A stretch of 11,446 bases of DNA from Candidatus Symbiothrix sp. (GTDB taxonomy: Bacteria; Bacteroidota; Bacteroidia; Bacteroidales; Azobacteroidaceae): the NCBI GenBank assembly GCA_031284765.1, contig JAITXK010000111.1:1-11446 (forward strand), given 5' to 3'. Shown here piece by piece: positions 1 through 6,477 of this stretch; the first letter of the stretch is position 1; each line of letters starts with the position of its first letter. The translations under genes and the position numbers were made by a program. Below the pieces are notes generated by a model. The model was not told the DNA's origin. It saw only the letters and a program-made list of their open reading frames with translations, and searched no databases.

Positions 1-1001
1 GCTTTTTTGATAGCCGGAGGCGTTACAATCAACACATTACGAGAGCGTCCGTCGGTATGCGTATCTTCGAGAAAGCGTTTGACAACCATAATGCCGACCA
101 TCGTTTTTCCCAAACCGACAACATCGGCAAGAATAAATCCGTTATGGCGTTTCATAATGCTATACCCTTGATTGACAGCATCAAATTGGTATTGCAGTTT
201 TTGCACTTCGGGCGGAAGAAAGGCTTCGAGCATACTGACGCTTTTATTGTCCACCACATCGCCCCAAAGATTTTGTAGAAATTTTATATAAACATCGTAG
301 GGTTTGATTGCTTTTCTCTCATTTTCTACATTTTCCCCTATCGGCGATTTCCTTAAAATCTCTTCCAAAAACAGTTTGTTCCACGGTTGGCTTTGTTCCC
401 ATTTTTCGTTAAACCATCCAATATGTCCTTTAATAGAGCCTTGTACTCCGTATTTTACAATGTGTGGCGTAGTTTCTAAATAATTCAATTCGGCATTGTC
501 TTCCAATCCTTTTTTGGTAAAATTAGAACTGCCGATGATACCGAAAGCATTTTCTTCACCATTGAATATATAACATTTTGAATGAAGAAACTGGGTCTTC
601 TCCTGTTCGTTTTTGCGAAAAATTCGGATTTCTATTTTGGATTGTTCCGTATCATCACAATAGGTAAGCAGCAGATTGACTACTTTTTGATATTCGGCTT
701 TTAGTTCCAGCTCATTGATATCTTTCTTGATATACTCCTCCGGAAACTGCGGGTTTTTTATAGCTGGTGAGAGCTGTTGATAGATTCTTACGCGCGGGTC
801 TTCGCCAATGAGCAATTGCAGTTTCACATCCTCTGTTTTCAAAAAATCACGAAGTTCATCGAATATCAAAACCATTCCCGGCAAGTCCCAATAACCGGTG
901 GCGATTTTTATTTCCTTGAGACCTTGTACTTGAAAACAATTTTTCAACGTTTGACTCATCGAAAGTGTAAGGGACGAATTGTCAATCAGTGTGTTATTCA
1001 T
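1..1001 (-). CDS. Phospholipase D-like / SNF2-type DEAD-box helicase, N-terminal part (cut by window edge)
   Basis: This open frame runs leftward from ATG at 1001 past the left edge, so only about 334 N-terminal residues are visible. Residues 30-175 look like a PLD-like (HKD) nuclease/phosphatase domain: H140-S-K142 begins the HxK signature and GSSN lies at 157-160, followed by the NAELN element (169-173). Residues 269-279 (LQYQFDAVNQG) resemble a helicase Q-motif, and DVVGLGKT at 293-300 is a Walker A motif of the SNF2/DEAD superfamily II type. LIVTPP at 324-329 is motif Ia. Complete proteins of this design are commonly near 1000 residues, from memory. They are ATP-driven DNA-translocating enzymes, often found beside restriction or defence genes or standing alone. 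The start lies 1 bp after the DUF3822 stop codon, so translation is probably coupled. Domain identity is well supported; a defence or repair role is inference, because the helicase C-terminal half and downstream genes are not in view. Confidence 0.85.
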   Translation of the reverse strand, partial: MNNTLIDNSSLTLSMSQTLKNCFQVQGLKEIKIATGYWDLPGMVLIFDELRDFLKTEDVKLQLLIGEDPRVRIYQQLSPAIKNPQFPEEYIKKDINELELKAEYQKVVNLLLTYCDDTEQSKIEIRIFRKNEQEKTQFLHSKCYIFNGEENAFGIIGSSNFTKKGLEDNAELNYLETTPHIVKYGVQGSIKGHIGWFNEKWEQSQPWNKLFLEEILRKSPIGENVENERKAIKPYDVYIKFLQNLWGDVVDNKSVSMLEAFLPPEVQKLQYQFDAVNQGYSIMKRHNGFILADVVGLGKTMVGIMVVKRFLEDTHTDGRSRNVLIVTPPAIKK

Positions 1002-1002
1002 A

Positions 1003-1767
1003 TTACGATTCGTATACCAGCAACGAAGGTATTTGCAAAGGAGCAATGTGGGCAATATATCTTTTTAATTCCTCCAACAAAACCGGAGTAGTATCGGCAA
1101 TATAAACGAAATCTTTTTGTTGGTCGAATTGCAGTTGTTTCCAAATATACAGGACATAATAAGCGGCATCGTGGTCTTTCTTACATTCGAATTGATTGCA
1201 TAACAACAAGTTGTCTTGCGAGAAACAAAGAATGTATATTGCTTGTTCCTGTTTGCTGATGAACATGCAGTTACCGGCAACAACGCTTGGTTCCTTGTGG
1301 CAATGCGTGATGAACAACGCCGTCCAATGCATAAATTGCGCATCCACAAACGTGCGTTTGAAAAAATCGTAAATGTTTTGCGGAAGTTCGTGCAACAAGA
1401 TAACAGCTTGTTTTTGCAAATATTGATGCAGGATTTTTCCCGAAGCGGAAGTGAAAAGAAATTGTGTGTATTCTTCTTCGTCCTCTTCTTCGAATAGGAT
1501 TGCGGGGACGAAAGTAAATATTGATAAATAATTGATTATCTGTACTTTTTTGAAAGAACATGCAAAAAACACATTATCAAAATACGCATTTTGAAATTGG
1601 GAGAAAGCATCGGATAAATCGGTTCCGGAAATGGAATGATAATAGCTATCTTCCTCGTTGTCCGGATTCGATAGCGAAAAGGCCACGCGGTCGGGATGAA
1701 CTTCAATCGTTAAAATAGATTCGTTCAACCGATTTAAATGCATATTTTCGGGGAGTCTAATTTCCAT
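1003..1767 (-). CDS. DUF3822 family protein
   Basis: The 254-residue product resembles the DUF3822 family, found mainly in Bacteroidota. I recall that it has been likened to the actin-like ATPase fold, but no function is established. It has no signal peptide and no membrane segment. The N-terminal part carries short beta-strand-like stretches (LTIEVHPDRVAFSLSNP, about 19-35), and an acidic run (EEEDEEEYT) lies near residues 93-101. The length is typical. The start codon at 1767 overlaps the end of a 33-codon membrane-peptide ORF by 11 bases, and the stop is 1 bp before the PLD-helicase start, so all three probably share a transcript. In Bacteroidales genomes I remember this family next to the 16S rRNA methyltransferase gene rsmD. 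Here the slot is held by the PLD-helicase. Family assignment is by sequence feel rather than by search. Confidence 0.72.
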   Translation of the reverse strand: MEIRLPENMHLNRLNESILTIEVHPDRVAFSLSNPDNEEDSYYHSISGTDLSDAFSQFQNAYFDNVFFACSFKKVQIINYLSIFTFVPAILFEEEDEEEYTQFLFTSASGKILHQYLQKQAVILLHELPQNIYDFFKRTFVDAQFMHWTALFITHCHKEPSVVAGNCMFISKQEQAIYILCFSQDNLLLCNQFECKKDHDAAYYVLYIWKQLQFDQQKDFVYIADTTPVLLEELKRYIAHIAPLQIPSLLVYES

Positions 1768-1858
1768 AAATACTTATACAAAAAATATATACAAGCAAAA
1801 CAATTACCATTGCCAAGAGAATTTGCATGACTTGTTTCGATATTGTGTTTCCTTTCAT
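1757..1858 (-). CDS. Small single-span membrane peptide (33 aa), putative
   Basis: A 33-codon ORF runs from ATG at 1858 to TAG at 1757-1759. The N-terminus carries K2 and K8, followed by an almost uninterrupted hydrophobic run from I13 to I30 (with one Cys, C27) and a short polar end. This is the profile of a single transmembrane helix with an N-in orientation. The stop lies inside the DUF3822 start region, giving an 11-base overlap that would allow translational coupling. A TAnnTTTG promoter element (1863-1870) ends 4 bases before the ATG, so this would be the first codon of the transcript. I do not recognise a family. The hydrophobicity in exactly one frame, the overlap and the promoter position favour a real gene; the short length and A/T richness mean that chance cannot be ruled out. 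Confidence 0.5.
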   Translation of the reverse strand: MKGNTISKQVMQILLAMVIVLLVYIFCISIYGN

Positions 1859-1862
1859 GCTG

Positions 1863-1895
1863 CAAATGTAAAAAATAAATTTTAACTTTGTCCAA
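1863..1895 (-). promoter_or_regulatory. Leftward promoter of the membrane peptide-DUF3822-PLD helicase block
   Basis: On the minus strand TACATTTG (1863-1870) matches the Bacteroidota -7 consensus TAnnTTTG exactly. TTGG (1892-1895) sits 21 bases upstream as a three-of-four match to the -33 TTTG. The last G of the -7 box is 4 bases from the ATG at 1858, which predicts a transcript with almost no 5' leader. The -33 element overlaps the start codon of the divergent helicase gene. Confidence 0.6.
1883..1890 (+). promoter_or_regulatory. Rightward -7 promoter element of the RecD-like helicase gene
   Basis: TAACTTTG matches the -7 consensus TAnnTTTG and ends 4 bases before the helicase ATG at 1895, so the mRNA is likely leaderless or nearly so. 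No good TTTG is visible at the expected -33 distance (about 1856-1866). Together with the opposite promoter this forms a compact face-to-face pair. Confidence 0.55.
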
Positions 1896-3307
1896 TGATA
1901 CACGATTTCTTTTTAGAACAAATAAAAAAATATTTCCCATTCACTCCTACAGAAGAGCAATCCATGGCATTGGAACAATTGGGTCGTTTTTTATTTGATA
2001 CAAATAGAGATGCTTTATTTTTATTGAAAGGTTATGCCGGAACGGGCAAATCGTCCTTGATTGGAGCGATTGTGCGGGCGATGAACGAATTACAGCAAAA
2101 ATCGGTCTTGTTGGCTCCAACAGGTCGTGCCGCTAAGGTGTTTTCCGCTTATGCCGGACAAAACGCTTTTACCATACATAAAAAAATTTACCGTCAAAAA
2201 GTGTTTTCCAACGAGCCGTCGGGATTTGTTTTGGCCGATAATCTGCATAAACATACCTTATTTATCGTAGATGAGGCTTCGATGATTTCCAACGACGGAT
2301 TGGATTCGTTTTCGTTCGGCACCGGCCGTTTGCTGGACGATTTGATTCATTATGTGTATAGCGGCGAAGGTTGCCGTCTGATTTTGATGGGTGATTCGGC
2401 ACAGTTGCCTCCGGTGTCGCAAACGGAAAGTCCGGCCTTGGAAGTATCTGTGTTGCAAGGATATAATTTGAATGTGCAAAGCATTACGCTGACCCAAGTG
2501 GTTCGTCAAGCCGAAAAGTCGGGCATTTTGATGAATGCTACAGCCTTGCGTAAATCCATTGAGAAGGGCAATGTCAATGATTTTCCAAAAATTAAAACGG
2601 AAAAATATCCCGACGTACACGTTGTGCGCGGCGATGAATTGATCGGATGTATCGAAGAAGCCTATCAGCGCGACGGCAAAGAAGAAACCATGATCATTTT
2701 GCGTTCCAACAAGCGTGCGAATATCTTCAACAACGGCATTCGCAACCGCATCCTTTGGCGCGAAGATGAACTTTCGTCTGGCGATTTGCTACTGGTCGCC
2801 AAAAACAATTATTATTGGGCGGAACATTCCCCCAAAATGGATTTTATTGCCAATGGCGATATCATGGAAGTGAAACGCATTCGTAAAACGCAAGAACTCT
2901 ACGGATTCCGTTTTTGTGATGTGACGGTTTTATTTCCCGATTATGGAGAAGAACTCGATTTGAAAATCCTGATGGAAACCCTTTCGACCGATACTCCGGG
3001 TCTTTCTAAAGAACTGAGCGATAAACTGTTTTATGCTGTTATGGAAGATTACGCCGACATCCCCACGAAAAGGGATAAAATGAAAAAGCTGAAATCCGAC
3101 CCTTATTATAATGTCGTGCAAGTGAAGTATGCGTATGCGGTTACCTGCCACAAAGCGCAGGGCGGGCAATGGAAGAATGTCTTTTTGGATTTGTCGTATA
3201 TTCCCGAAGAATATTTAGGTTTGGATTTTTATCGTTGGTTATATACGGCGTTTACGCGAGCCTCTGAGCGAATTTATTTGGTTAATCCGGTAAAAGAATT
3301 ATTATGA
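1895..3307 (+). CDS. RecD/Dda-like superfamily 1B DNA helicase
   Basis: This 470-residue protein is a 5'-3' SF1B DNA helicase of the AAA_30 plus UvrD_C_2 design, presumably cytoplasmic and acting in repair, recombination or replication. Motifs appear in order: Walker A GYAGTGKS (46-53), motif Ia LLAPTGRAAK (72-81), Walker B FIVDEASM (123-130), motif III GDSAQLPPV (166-174), the VVRQ element (202-205), motif V VTCHKAQG (416-423) and motif VI YTAFTRA (450-456). It lacks the long N-terminal extension of RecD2, so it is closer in size to Dda-type enzymes. The first ATG is chosen because the N-terminus FPFTPTEEQ fits the family, although it lies only 4 bases after a -7 box. It overlaps the following lipoprotein gene by 4 bp (ATGA), which indicates an operon. 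Helicase class is certain; the exact in vivo role is not. Confidence 0.92.
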   Translation: MIHDFFLEQIKKYFPFTPTEEQSMALEQLGRFLFDTNRDALFLLKGYAGTGKSSLIGAIVRAMNELQQKSVLLAPTGRAAKVFSAYAGQNAFTIHKKIYRQKVFSNEPSGFVLADNLHKHTLFIVDEASMISNDGLDSFSFGTGRLLDDLIHYVYSGEGCRLILMGDSAQLPPVSQTESPALEVSVLQGYNLNVQSITLTQVVRQAEKSGILMNATALRKSIEKGNVNDFPKIKTEKYPDVHVVRGDELIGCIEEAYQRDGKEETMIILRSNKRANIFNNGIRNRILWREDELSSGDLLLVAKNNYYWAEHSPKMDFIANGDIMEVKRIRKTQELYGFRFCDVTVLFPDYGEELDLKILMETLSTDTPGLSKELSDKLFYAVMEDYADIPTKRDKMKKLKSDPYYNVVQVKYAYAVTCHKAQGGQWKNVFLDLSYIPEEYLGLDFYRWLYTAFTRASERIYLVNPVKELL

Positions 3308-4137
3308 ACAAACAACTCATTTCCTCCATCGTCTTTATAGCGTTTATTTTTGCGGCTTGTCACCCATCAGGCAGCGACACAGCACAATCGCAGTTGCAAC
3401 AAGCCCGCCAATTATACGAACAGGCACACTATGGCTCGGCCAAAACCTTGCTTGCCGAGTTGAAAAAACAATATCCGAAAGACTACGATATTCAAAAAGA
3501 AGCCTTGCGTTTAACGCGCGAAATTGACTATCAGGAGCAATGGCGCAATCGCTCGTTTTGTGACAGCATCTTGTTAATTGGGCAAACGAAAGCCGCCGAA
3601 TTGAAACGTTCATTCGTCTTTGAAAAAACGGAATACGATCATGCCGGCCGTTATGTAGATAAATCGTGGAATCCCTCGCCCGAATTGAACGGAAATTATC
3701 TGAAAACAAGTGTCGATGAATGGGGAGAAATCGTATTGACAAGTGTCTATCGAAGCGCTTCCCCCCTCGGTTGCAATCAATTGAAAGTTTCTATTCCTTC
3801 GGGAGAATATGCCGATACACAAATCATTCCTTTCGATGGAGGAGCCAATTACCGTTTCAAAGACGGCTTGGGAATGACATCCGAAATCCTTACTTTTCAA
3901 AAAGGCCGTGACAATGGTGTGATTGCTTTTATTGCCAATCATGCCGCGGCAAACATTCGATTGGATTATCTCGGAGGTAAAAAAACAAGTTTCCGCATGC
4001 TGTTTGAGATAGAAAAAACAGCATTGAATCGTACCTTTGAATTATCCGCCGTCCTTTCATCTCTTGAACATATCCAAAAAGAAAAAGAGAAAGCCGAAAA
4101 GCGTTTGAATTATTTGCAGGAAAAGCTGCAAAAATAA
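3304..4137 (+). CDS. Putative lipoprotein with TPR-like N-terminal segment and C-terminal coiled coil
   Basis: The 277-residue product starts with a lipoprotein signal peptide: a Lys at position 3, a hydrophobic core, and the lipobox FAAC with lipidated C19. Residues 28-60 (QLQQARQLYEQAHYGSAKTLL...) have the spacing of a tetratricopeptide-like helix pair. The central part (about 100-245) is probably beta-rich and unrecognised. Residues 252-277 are charged heptads, consistent with a coiled coil. Translation is coupled to the helicase by the ATGA overlap, yet the product should sit in the cell envelope, so co-transcription need not mean shared function. It converges on comF with only 7 bases between the stops. 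I do not recognise a named family; similar TPR lipoproteins of unknown role occur in Bacteroidales. Confidence 0.75.
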   Translation: MNKQLISSIVFIAFIFAACHPSGSDTAQSQLQQARQLYEQAHYGSAKTLLAELKKQYPKDYDIQKEALRLTREIDYQEQWRNRSFCDSILLIGQTKAAELKRSFVFEKTEYDHAGRYVDKSWNPSPELNGNYLKTSVDEWGEIVLTSVYRSASPLGCNQLKVSIPSGEYADTQIIPFDGGANYRFKDGLGMTSEILTFQKGRDNGVIAFIANHAAANIRLDYLGGKKTSFRMLFEIEKTALNRTFELSAVLSSLEHIQKEKEKAEKRLNYLQEKLQK

Positions 4138-4144
4138 AAGGCGC

Positions 4145-4858
4145 TCAAGCAATAGCCACCGTCAAAACACTAATCTTCAGATTAGGCGTTTGTAGCAATG
4201 CCCGGGCGCAAGCCTCCAATGTAGAACCGGTAGTTAAAACATCGTCCAATAAAAGGATGTGTTGGTTGGCGAGTTGGTCGTTGTCTTTCGTAAGAAAAAG
4301 GCCTTGCGTATTTTTCCAGCGATCGTAAAGACCTTTTTTCGTTTGTGTGGTGTTGGCTTGCTTGCGATACAGCGTTTGCGTTTCCATTGGGATGCCCGTT
4401 ATGGCAGAAATGCCTTTGGCAATAGCTTCGGACTGGTTGAATCCGCGTTTTCGGAGCTTGCTTTTGTGTAAAGGAACCGGAATAATGCATTCAATGGACT
4501 CGAAAAATCCCGAAGATTTCAGGTCTTCGGCCAAATAACGTCCTATCCATTCGCCCAAAGCGATGTTGCCGTGGTATTTGATGGAGGTGATGGTTGTTTG
4601 TCCCAATCCTCCTTTGTTGTAATAGAGGTAGGCGCAAGCTTTTTGAATCGGAAATTTGCCGGCTAATTGCTCAAAAGCCGCGTTGTTCGGATGCAAATGA
4701 TGGTTGGTCTTTGGTAATTGTTGCAGACATTCCGAACAGAAAAAAAGTTCATCGCCAACCAAAGCTTCCGAACAAACAACACATAACTGGGGATAAAACA
4801 AGGAAATAAAATCTTTCAGAATGACAGATAGTTTCATCGTAGCGAATGGGTTTTTCAT
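4145..4858 (-). CDS. comF: ComF family phosphoribosyltransferase-like protein
   Basis: The 237-residue protein has the ComF layout. An N-terminal zinc-ribbon-like motif is formed by C26/C29 and C41/C44. The signature PVPLHKSKLRKRGFNQSE lies at 127-144, and the PRPP-binding loop ILLLDDVLTTGST at 201-213. In naturally competent bacteria ComF helps DNA uptake or processing of incoming single strands; in many others its role is unproven. The fold is that of type I phosphoribosyltransferases. Start choice: ATG at 4858 is used, with an in-frame ATG 7 codons later (M8) as the alternative. The gene is preceded by its own promoter-like element and converges with the lipoprotein gene. Family assignment is firm; involvement in competence is inference. 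Confidence 0.93.
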   Translation of the reverse strand: MKNPFATMKLSVILKDFISLFYPQLCVVCSEALVGDELFFCSECLQQLPKTNHHLHPNNAAFEQLAGKFPIQKACAYLYYNKGGLGQTTITSIKYHGNIALGEWIGRYLAEDLKSSGFFESIECIIPVPLHKSKLRKRGFNQSEAIAKGISAITGIPMETQTLYRKQANTTQTKKGLYDRWKNTQGLFLTKDNDQLANQHILLLDDVLTTGSTLEACARALLQTPNLKISVLTVAIA

Positions 4859-4883
4859 AGTTGTAAATTTTTCGTATGGATTG

Positions 4884-4914
4884 CGAAGTTACTGCATTTT
4901 TCTACAAAAACAAA
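4884..4914 (-). promoter_or_regulatory. Putative comF promoter
   Basis: On the minus strand TTTG (4911-4914) is followed after 19 bases by TAACTTCG (4884-4891), a seven-of-eight match to the -7 TAnnTTTG pattern if wildcards are counted. The spacing fits Bacteroidota promoters. It predicts a leader of about 20 bases before the ATG at 4858. The element lies immediately downstream of the lrp terminator, as expected for a separate transcription unit. Confidence 0.4.
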
Positions 4915-4949
4915 AAAGCTGTCCAAAAGTGATTTTGAACAGCTTTTTT
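4912..4949 (-). terminator. Intrinsic terminator after the Lrp-family gene
   Basis: An inverted repeat pairs 4912-4928 with 4933-4949: an 11-bp outer stem (AAAAAAGCTGT with its complement), one C-A mismatch, a 5-bp inner stem and a GTGA loop. Read on the minus strand, the 3' arm ends in six U residues. It lies 17 bases after the lrp stop codon. The A/T-flanked symmetry means it could also work on the other strand, but no plus-strand gene ends nearby. Confidence 0.85.
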
Positions 4950-4965
4950 GGATTAGCAGGTGATT

Positions 4966-5421
4966 TTATATCATTGGAATTTCCCGCTTAAAACTTTGAC
5001 GCAATGAAATCAGCGTTTCGGTGGAGATAACGCCCGGTATTTCTTGAATACGGCCGTTCAACAATTCCATAAAATGTTCATTATCGCGTGCATACAGTTT
5101 AATGAGCATGGTGTAAGGTCCTGTCGTAAAATGACATTCCACCACTTCGGGAATTTTCTCCAATTCAGGTACGACCTCTTTGTACATCGAACCGCGTTCC
5201 AATTTAACGCCGATATAAGTACACGTGTTATATCCCAATACTTTGGAGTTGATATGATAACCTGAACCGATAATAATTTGCAATTCAATCATTTTCTGCA
5301 CGCGCTGATGAATTGCCGCACGCGACACACCACATTCTTCCGCTACATCTTTGAATGGAATGCGTGCATTTTGAGAAATAATTCTTAATATTTTTCGATC
5401 TAATTTATCGATTCGTTCCAT
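4966..5421 (-). CDS. Lrp/AsnC family transcriptional regulator
   Basis: The product is 151 residues from the ATG at 5421 (MERIDKLDRKIL). An N-terminal AsnC-type helix-turn-helix covers about residues 1-60 (FKDVAEECGVSRAAIHQRVQKM includes the recognition helix). A C-terminal RAM/ligand-binding beta-alpha-beta domain follows (about 65-145; VVECHFTTGPYTMLIKLY marks the core). Such proteins form dimers to octamers and control transcription in response to amino acids or similar small molecules. The ATG at 5421 lies 1 base after the FKBP stop and matches the usual N-terminus. An in-frame ATG at 5439 would add 6 residues and overlap the FKBP gene by 17 bases. It probably forms an operon with the FKBP gene and ends at a strong hairpin. 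Family is certain; target genes are unknown. Confidence 0.93.
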   Translation of the reverse strand: MERIDKLDRKILRIISQNARIPFKDVAEECGVSRAAIHQRVQKMIELQIIIGSGYHINSKVLGYNTCTYIGVKLERGSMYKEVVPELEKIPEVVECHFTTGPYTMLIKLYARDNEHFMELLNGRIQEIPGVISTETLISLRQSFKREIPMI

Positions 5422-5422
5422 T

Positions 5423-6304
5423 TTAGTTGTCGATTTCAAGTAATTCTACTTCAAAAATAAGCGTAGCGAATGCGGAAATTTTTTCGCCTTGCGGTTGTGC
5501 GCCGTAACCCAGATCGGAAGGAACATACAAGATATATTTAGAACCAACCGGCATTAATTGAAGGCCTTCTGTCCATCCCTTAATGACTTGATTCAATACA
5601 AATTCGGCAGGAGTTCCTCTATCAACCGAACTGTCGAATACTTCGCCGTTGATGTTGGTGCCATGATAATGTACTTTTACTTTGTCCGTAGCTGTCGGTT
5701 TTGCGCCGGTTCCTTCGGTAATCACTTTGTATTGCAAGCCGCTGGGCAAGGTAATTACGCCTTCTTTGGTTTTGTTGGTTTCCAAAAATTCAGCATTGGC
5801 TTTTTTTACTTCGCCATATTGTTTTTCCAGGACTTCTTGTTGTTTCTTTTCTGCCAGGGTTTGTACCACAAATTGAGCTGAATCTGCAGAAATCAACAAA
5901 TTCTTTTTCAAAAGGGTGTTTACAATACCGGCATACAGATTTTTTTTGCTGACGGTTTGCGTAGAATCTTCTCCAAAGAAACTTTGATTCATTTGGATAA
6001 CCATTTGCGCCAATTGTTGTCCCACTTGTTGACCGGTTGCGTAAGCAACAGCCTTTTTGTTTTTGGGATCGGCATTGAGCGTAGCTTGTACCCCTTTGAA
6101 AAATTCGCTCATATATGCCGAATCCACATCTTGAAGTGCATAACCAAATCCCGGAGAACTGGCGATATTCACACCCACTGCATACGAAAGGGTATCTACA
6201 TCGGTTTTCAAATTGGCTTTCGGGGCTTGTGCATTACAAGAAAATAAAGCCACACCTGCAAACACTACTAAAGAAAAGAATGAAACACTAAATAACTTTT
6301 TCAT
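5423..6304 (-). CDS. FKBP-type peptidyl-prolyl cis-trans isomerase lipoprotein
   Basis: This 293-residue protein begins with a lipoprotein signal peptide (KK at 2-3, hydrophobic core, LFSC with C23 lipidated). An N-terminal helical FkpA/Mip-like dimerisation domain follows (about 35-175, with two repeats of a DTLSYAVGV/ISADSAQFV-like character), then an FKBP catalytic domain (about 186-291). Pocket residues visible are Y213, F223, D224, V239, I240, W244 and Y267. The usual IPPN-type loop before ATLIFEVELL reads KISAF here, a modest deviation. It should catalyse proline isomerisation and help protein folding in the periplasm or outer membrane. It precedes the Lrp-family gene by 1 base. I infer co-transcription from a promoter about 70 bases upstream. 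Confidence 0.93.
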   Translation of the reverse strand: MKKLFSVSFFSLVVFAGVALFSCNAQAPKANLKTDVDTLSYAVGVNIASSPGFGYALQDVDSAYMSEFFKGVQATLNADPKNKKAVAYATGQQVGQQLAQMVIQMNQSFFGEDSTQTVSKKNLYAGIVNTLLKKNLLISADSAQFVVQTLAEKKQQEVLEKQYGEVKKANAEFLETNKTKEGVITLPSGLQYKVITEGTGAKPTATDKVKVHYHGTNINGEVFDSSVDRGTPAEFVLNQVIKGWTEGLQLMPVGSKYILYVPSDLGYGAQPQGEKISAFATLIFEVELLEIDN

Positions 6305-6378
6305 TTTTTTTAATTGCTTTTTTAATTAATTTATATATTAGTAAACTCTTTGTCCGTTAATTTCATCATTTTAGCCTG

Positions 6379-6411
6379 CAAAAATAATACTTTTTCTGAC
6401 AGAATCACTAA
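6379..6411 (-). promoter_or_regulatory. Putative promoter of the FKBP-lrp operon
   Basis: Minus-strand TATTTTTG (6379-6386) fits TAnnTTTG. TTAG (6408-6411) lies 21 bases upstream as a three-of-four -33 match. The predicted leader is roughly 70 bases and very A/T rich, ending in an A-tract just before the ATG, which is common in this phylum where A-rich leaders replace Shine-Dalgarno sites. Confidence 0.5.
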
Positions 6412-6429
6412 AAACACCAATAAATTTTA

Positions 6430-6437
6430 TAATTTTG
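6430..6437 (+). promoter_or_regulatory. Putative -7 element for the nucleoside kinase gene
   Basis: TAATTTTG matches TAnnTTTG and predicts a leader of about 35 bases before the ATG at 6478. No clear TTTG is present at the -33 distance, so only half of the promoter is supported. It is divergent from the FKBP promoter within the 173-base gap. Confidence 0.42.
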
Positions 6438-6477
6438 TAAGCCCAATAGCATTCGAGGCATCTAATTAAGTATTTAA

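Noticed and set aside
1065..1561. Overlapping open frames on both strands inside the DUF3822 gene.
   Set aside because: Their translations show no family resemblance and are explained as shadow frames of the DUF3822 coding sequence.
4113..4132. Small hairpin TTTGCAG-6 nt-CTGCAAA at the junction of the lipoprotein and comF genes, a possible bidirectional terminator.
   Set aside because: The stem is only 7 bp, lies inside the lipoprotein coding end and has no U-tract on either strand; it may be chance.
6331..6369. A 12-codon ORF on the minus strand (begins with two Met codons) in the predicted FKBP leader, possibly a leader peptide.
   Set aside because: It has no codon run suggesting attenuation and no terminator hairpin behind it; short ORFs are expected in such A/T-rich leaders.
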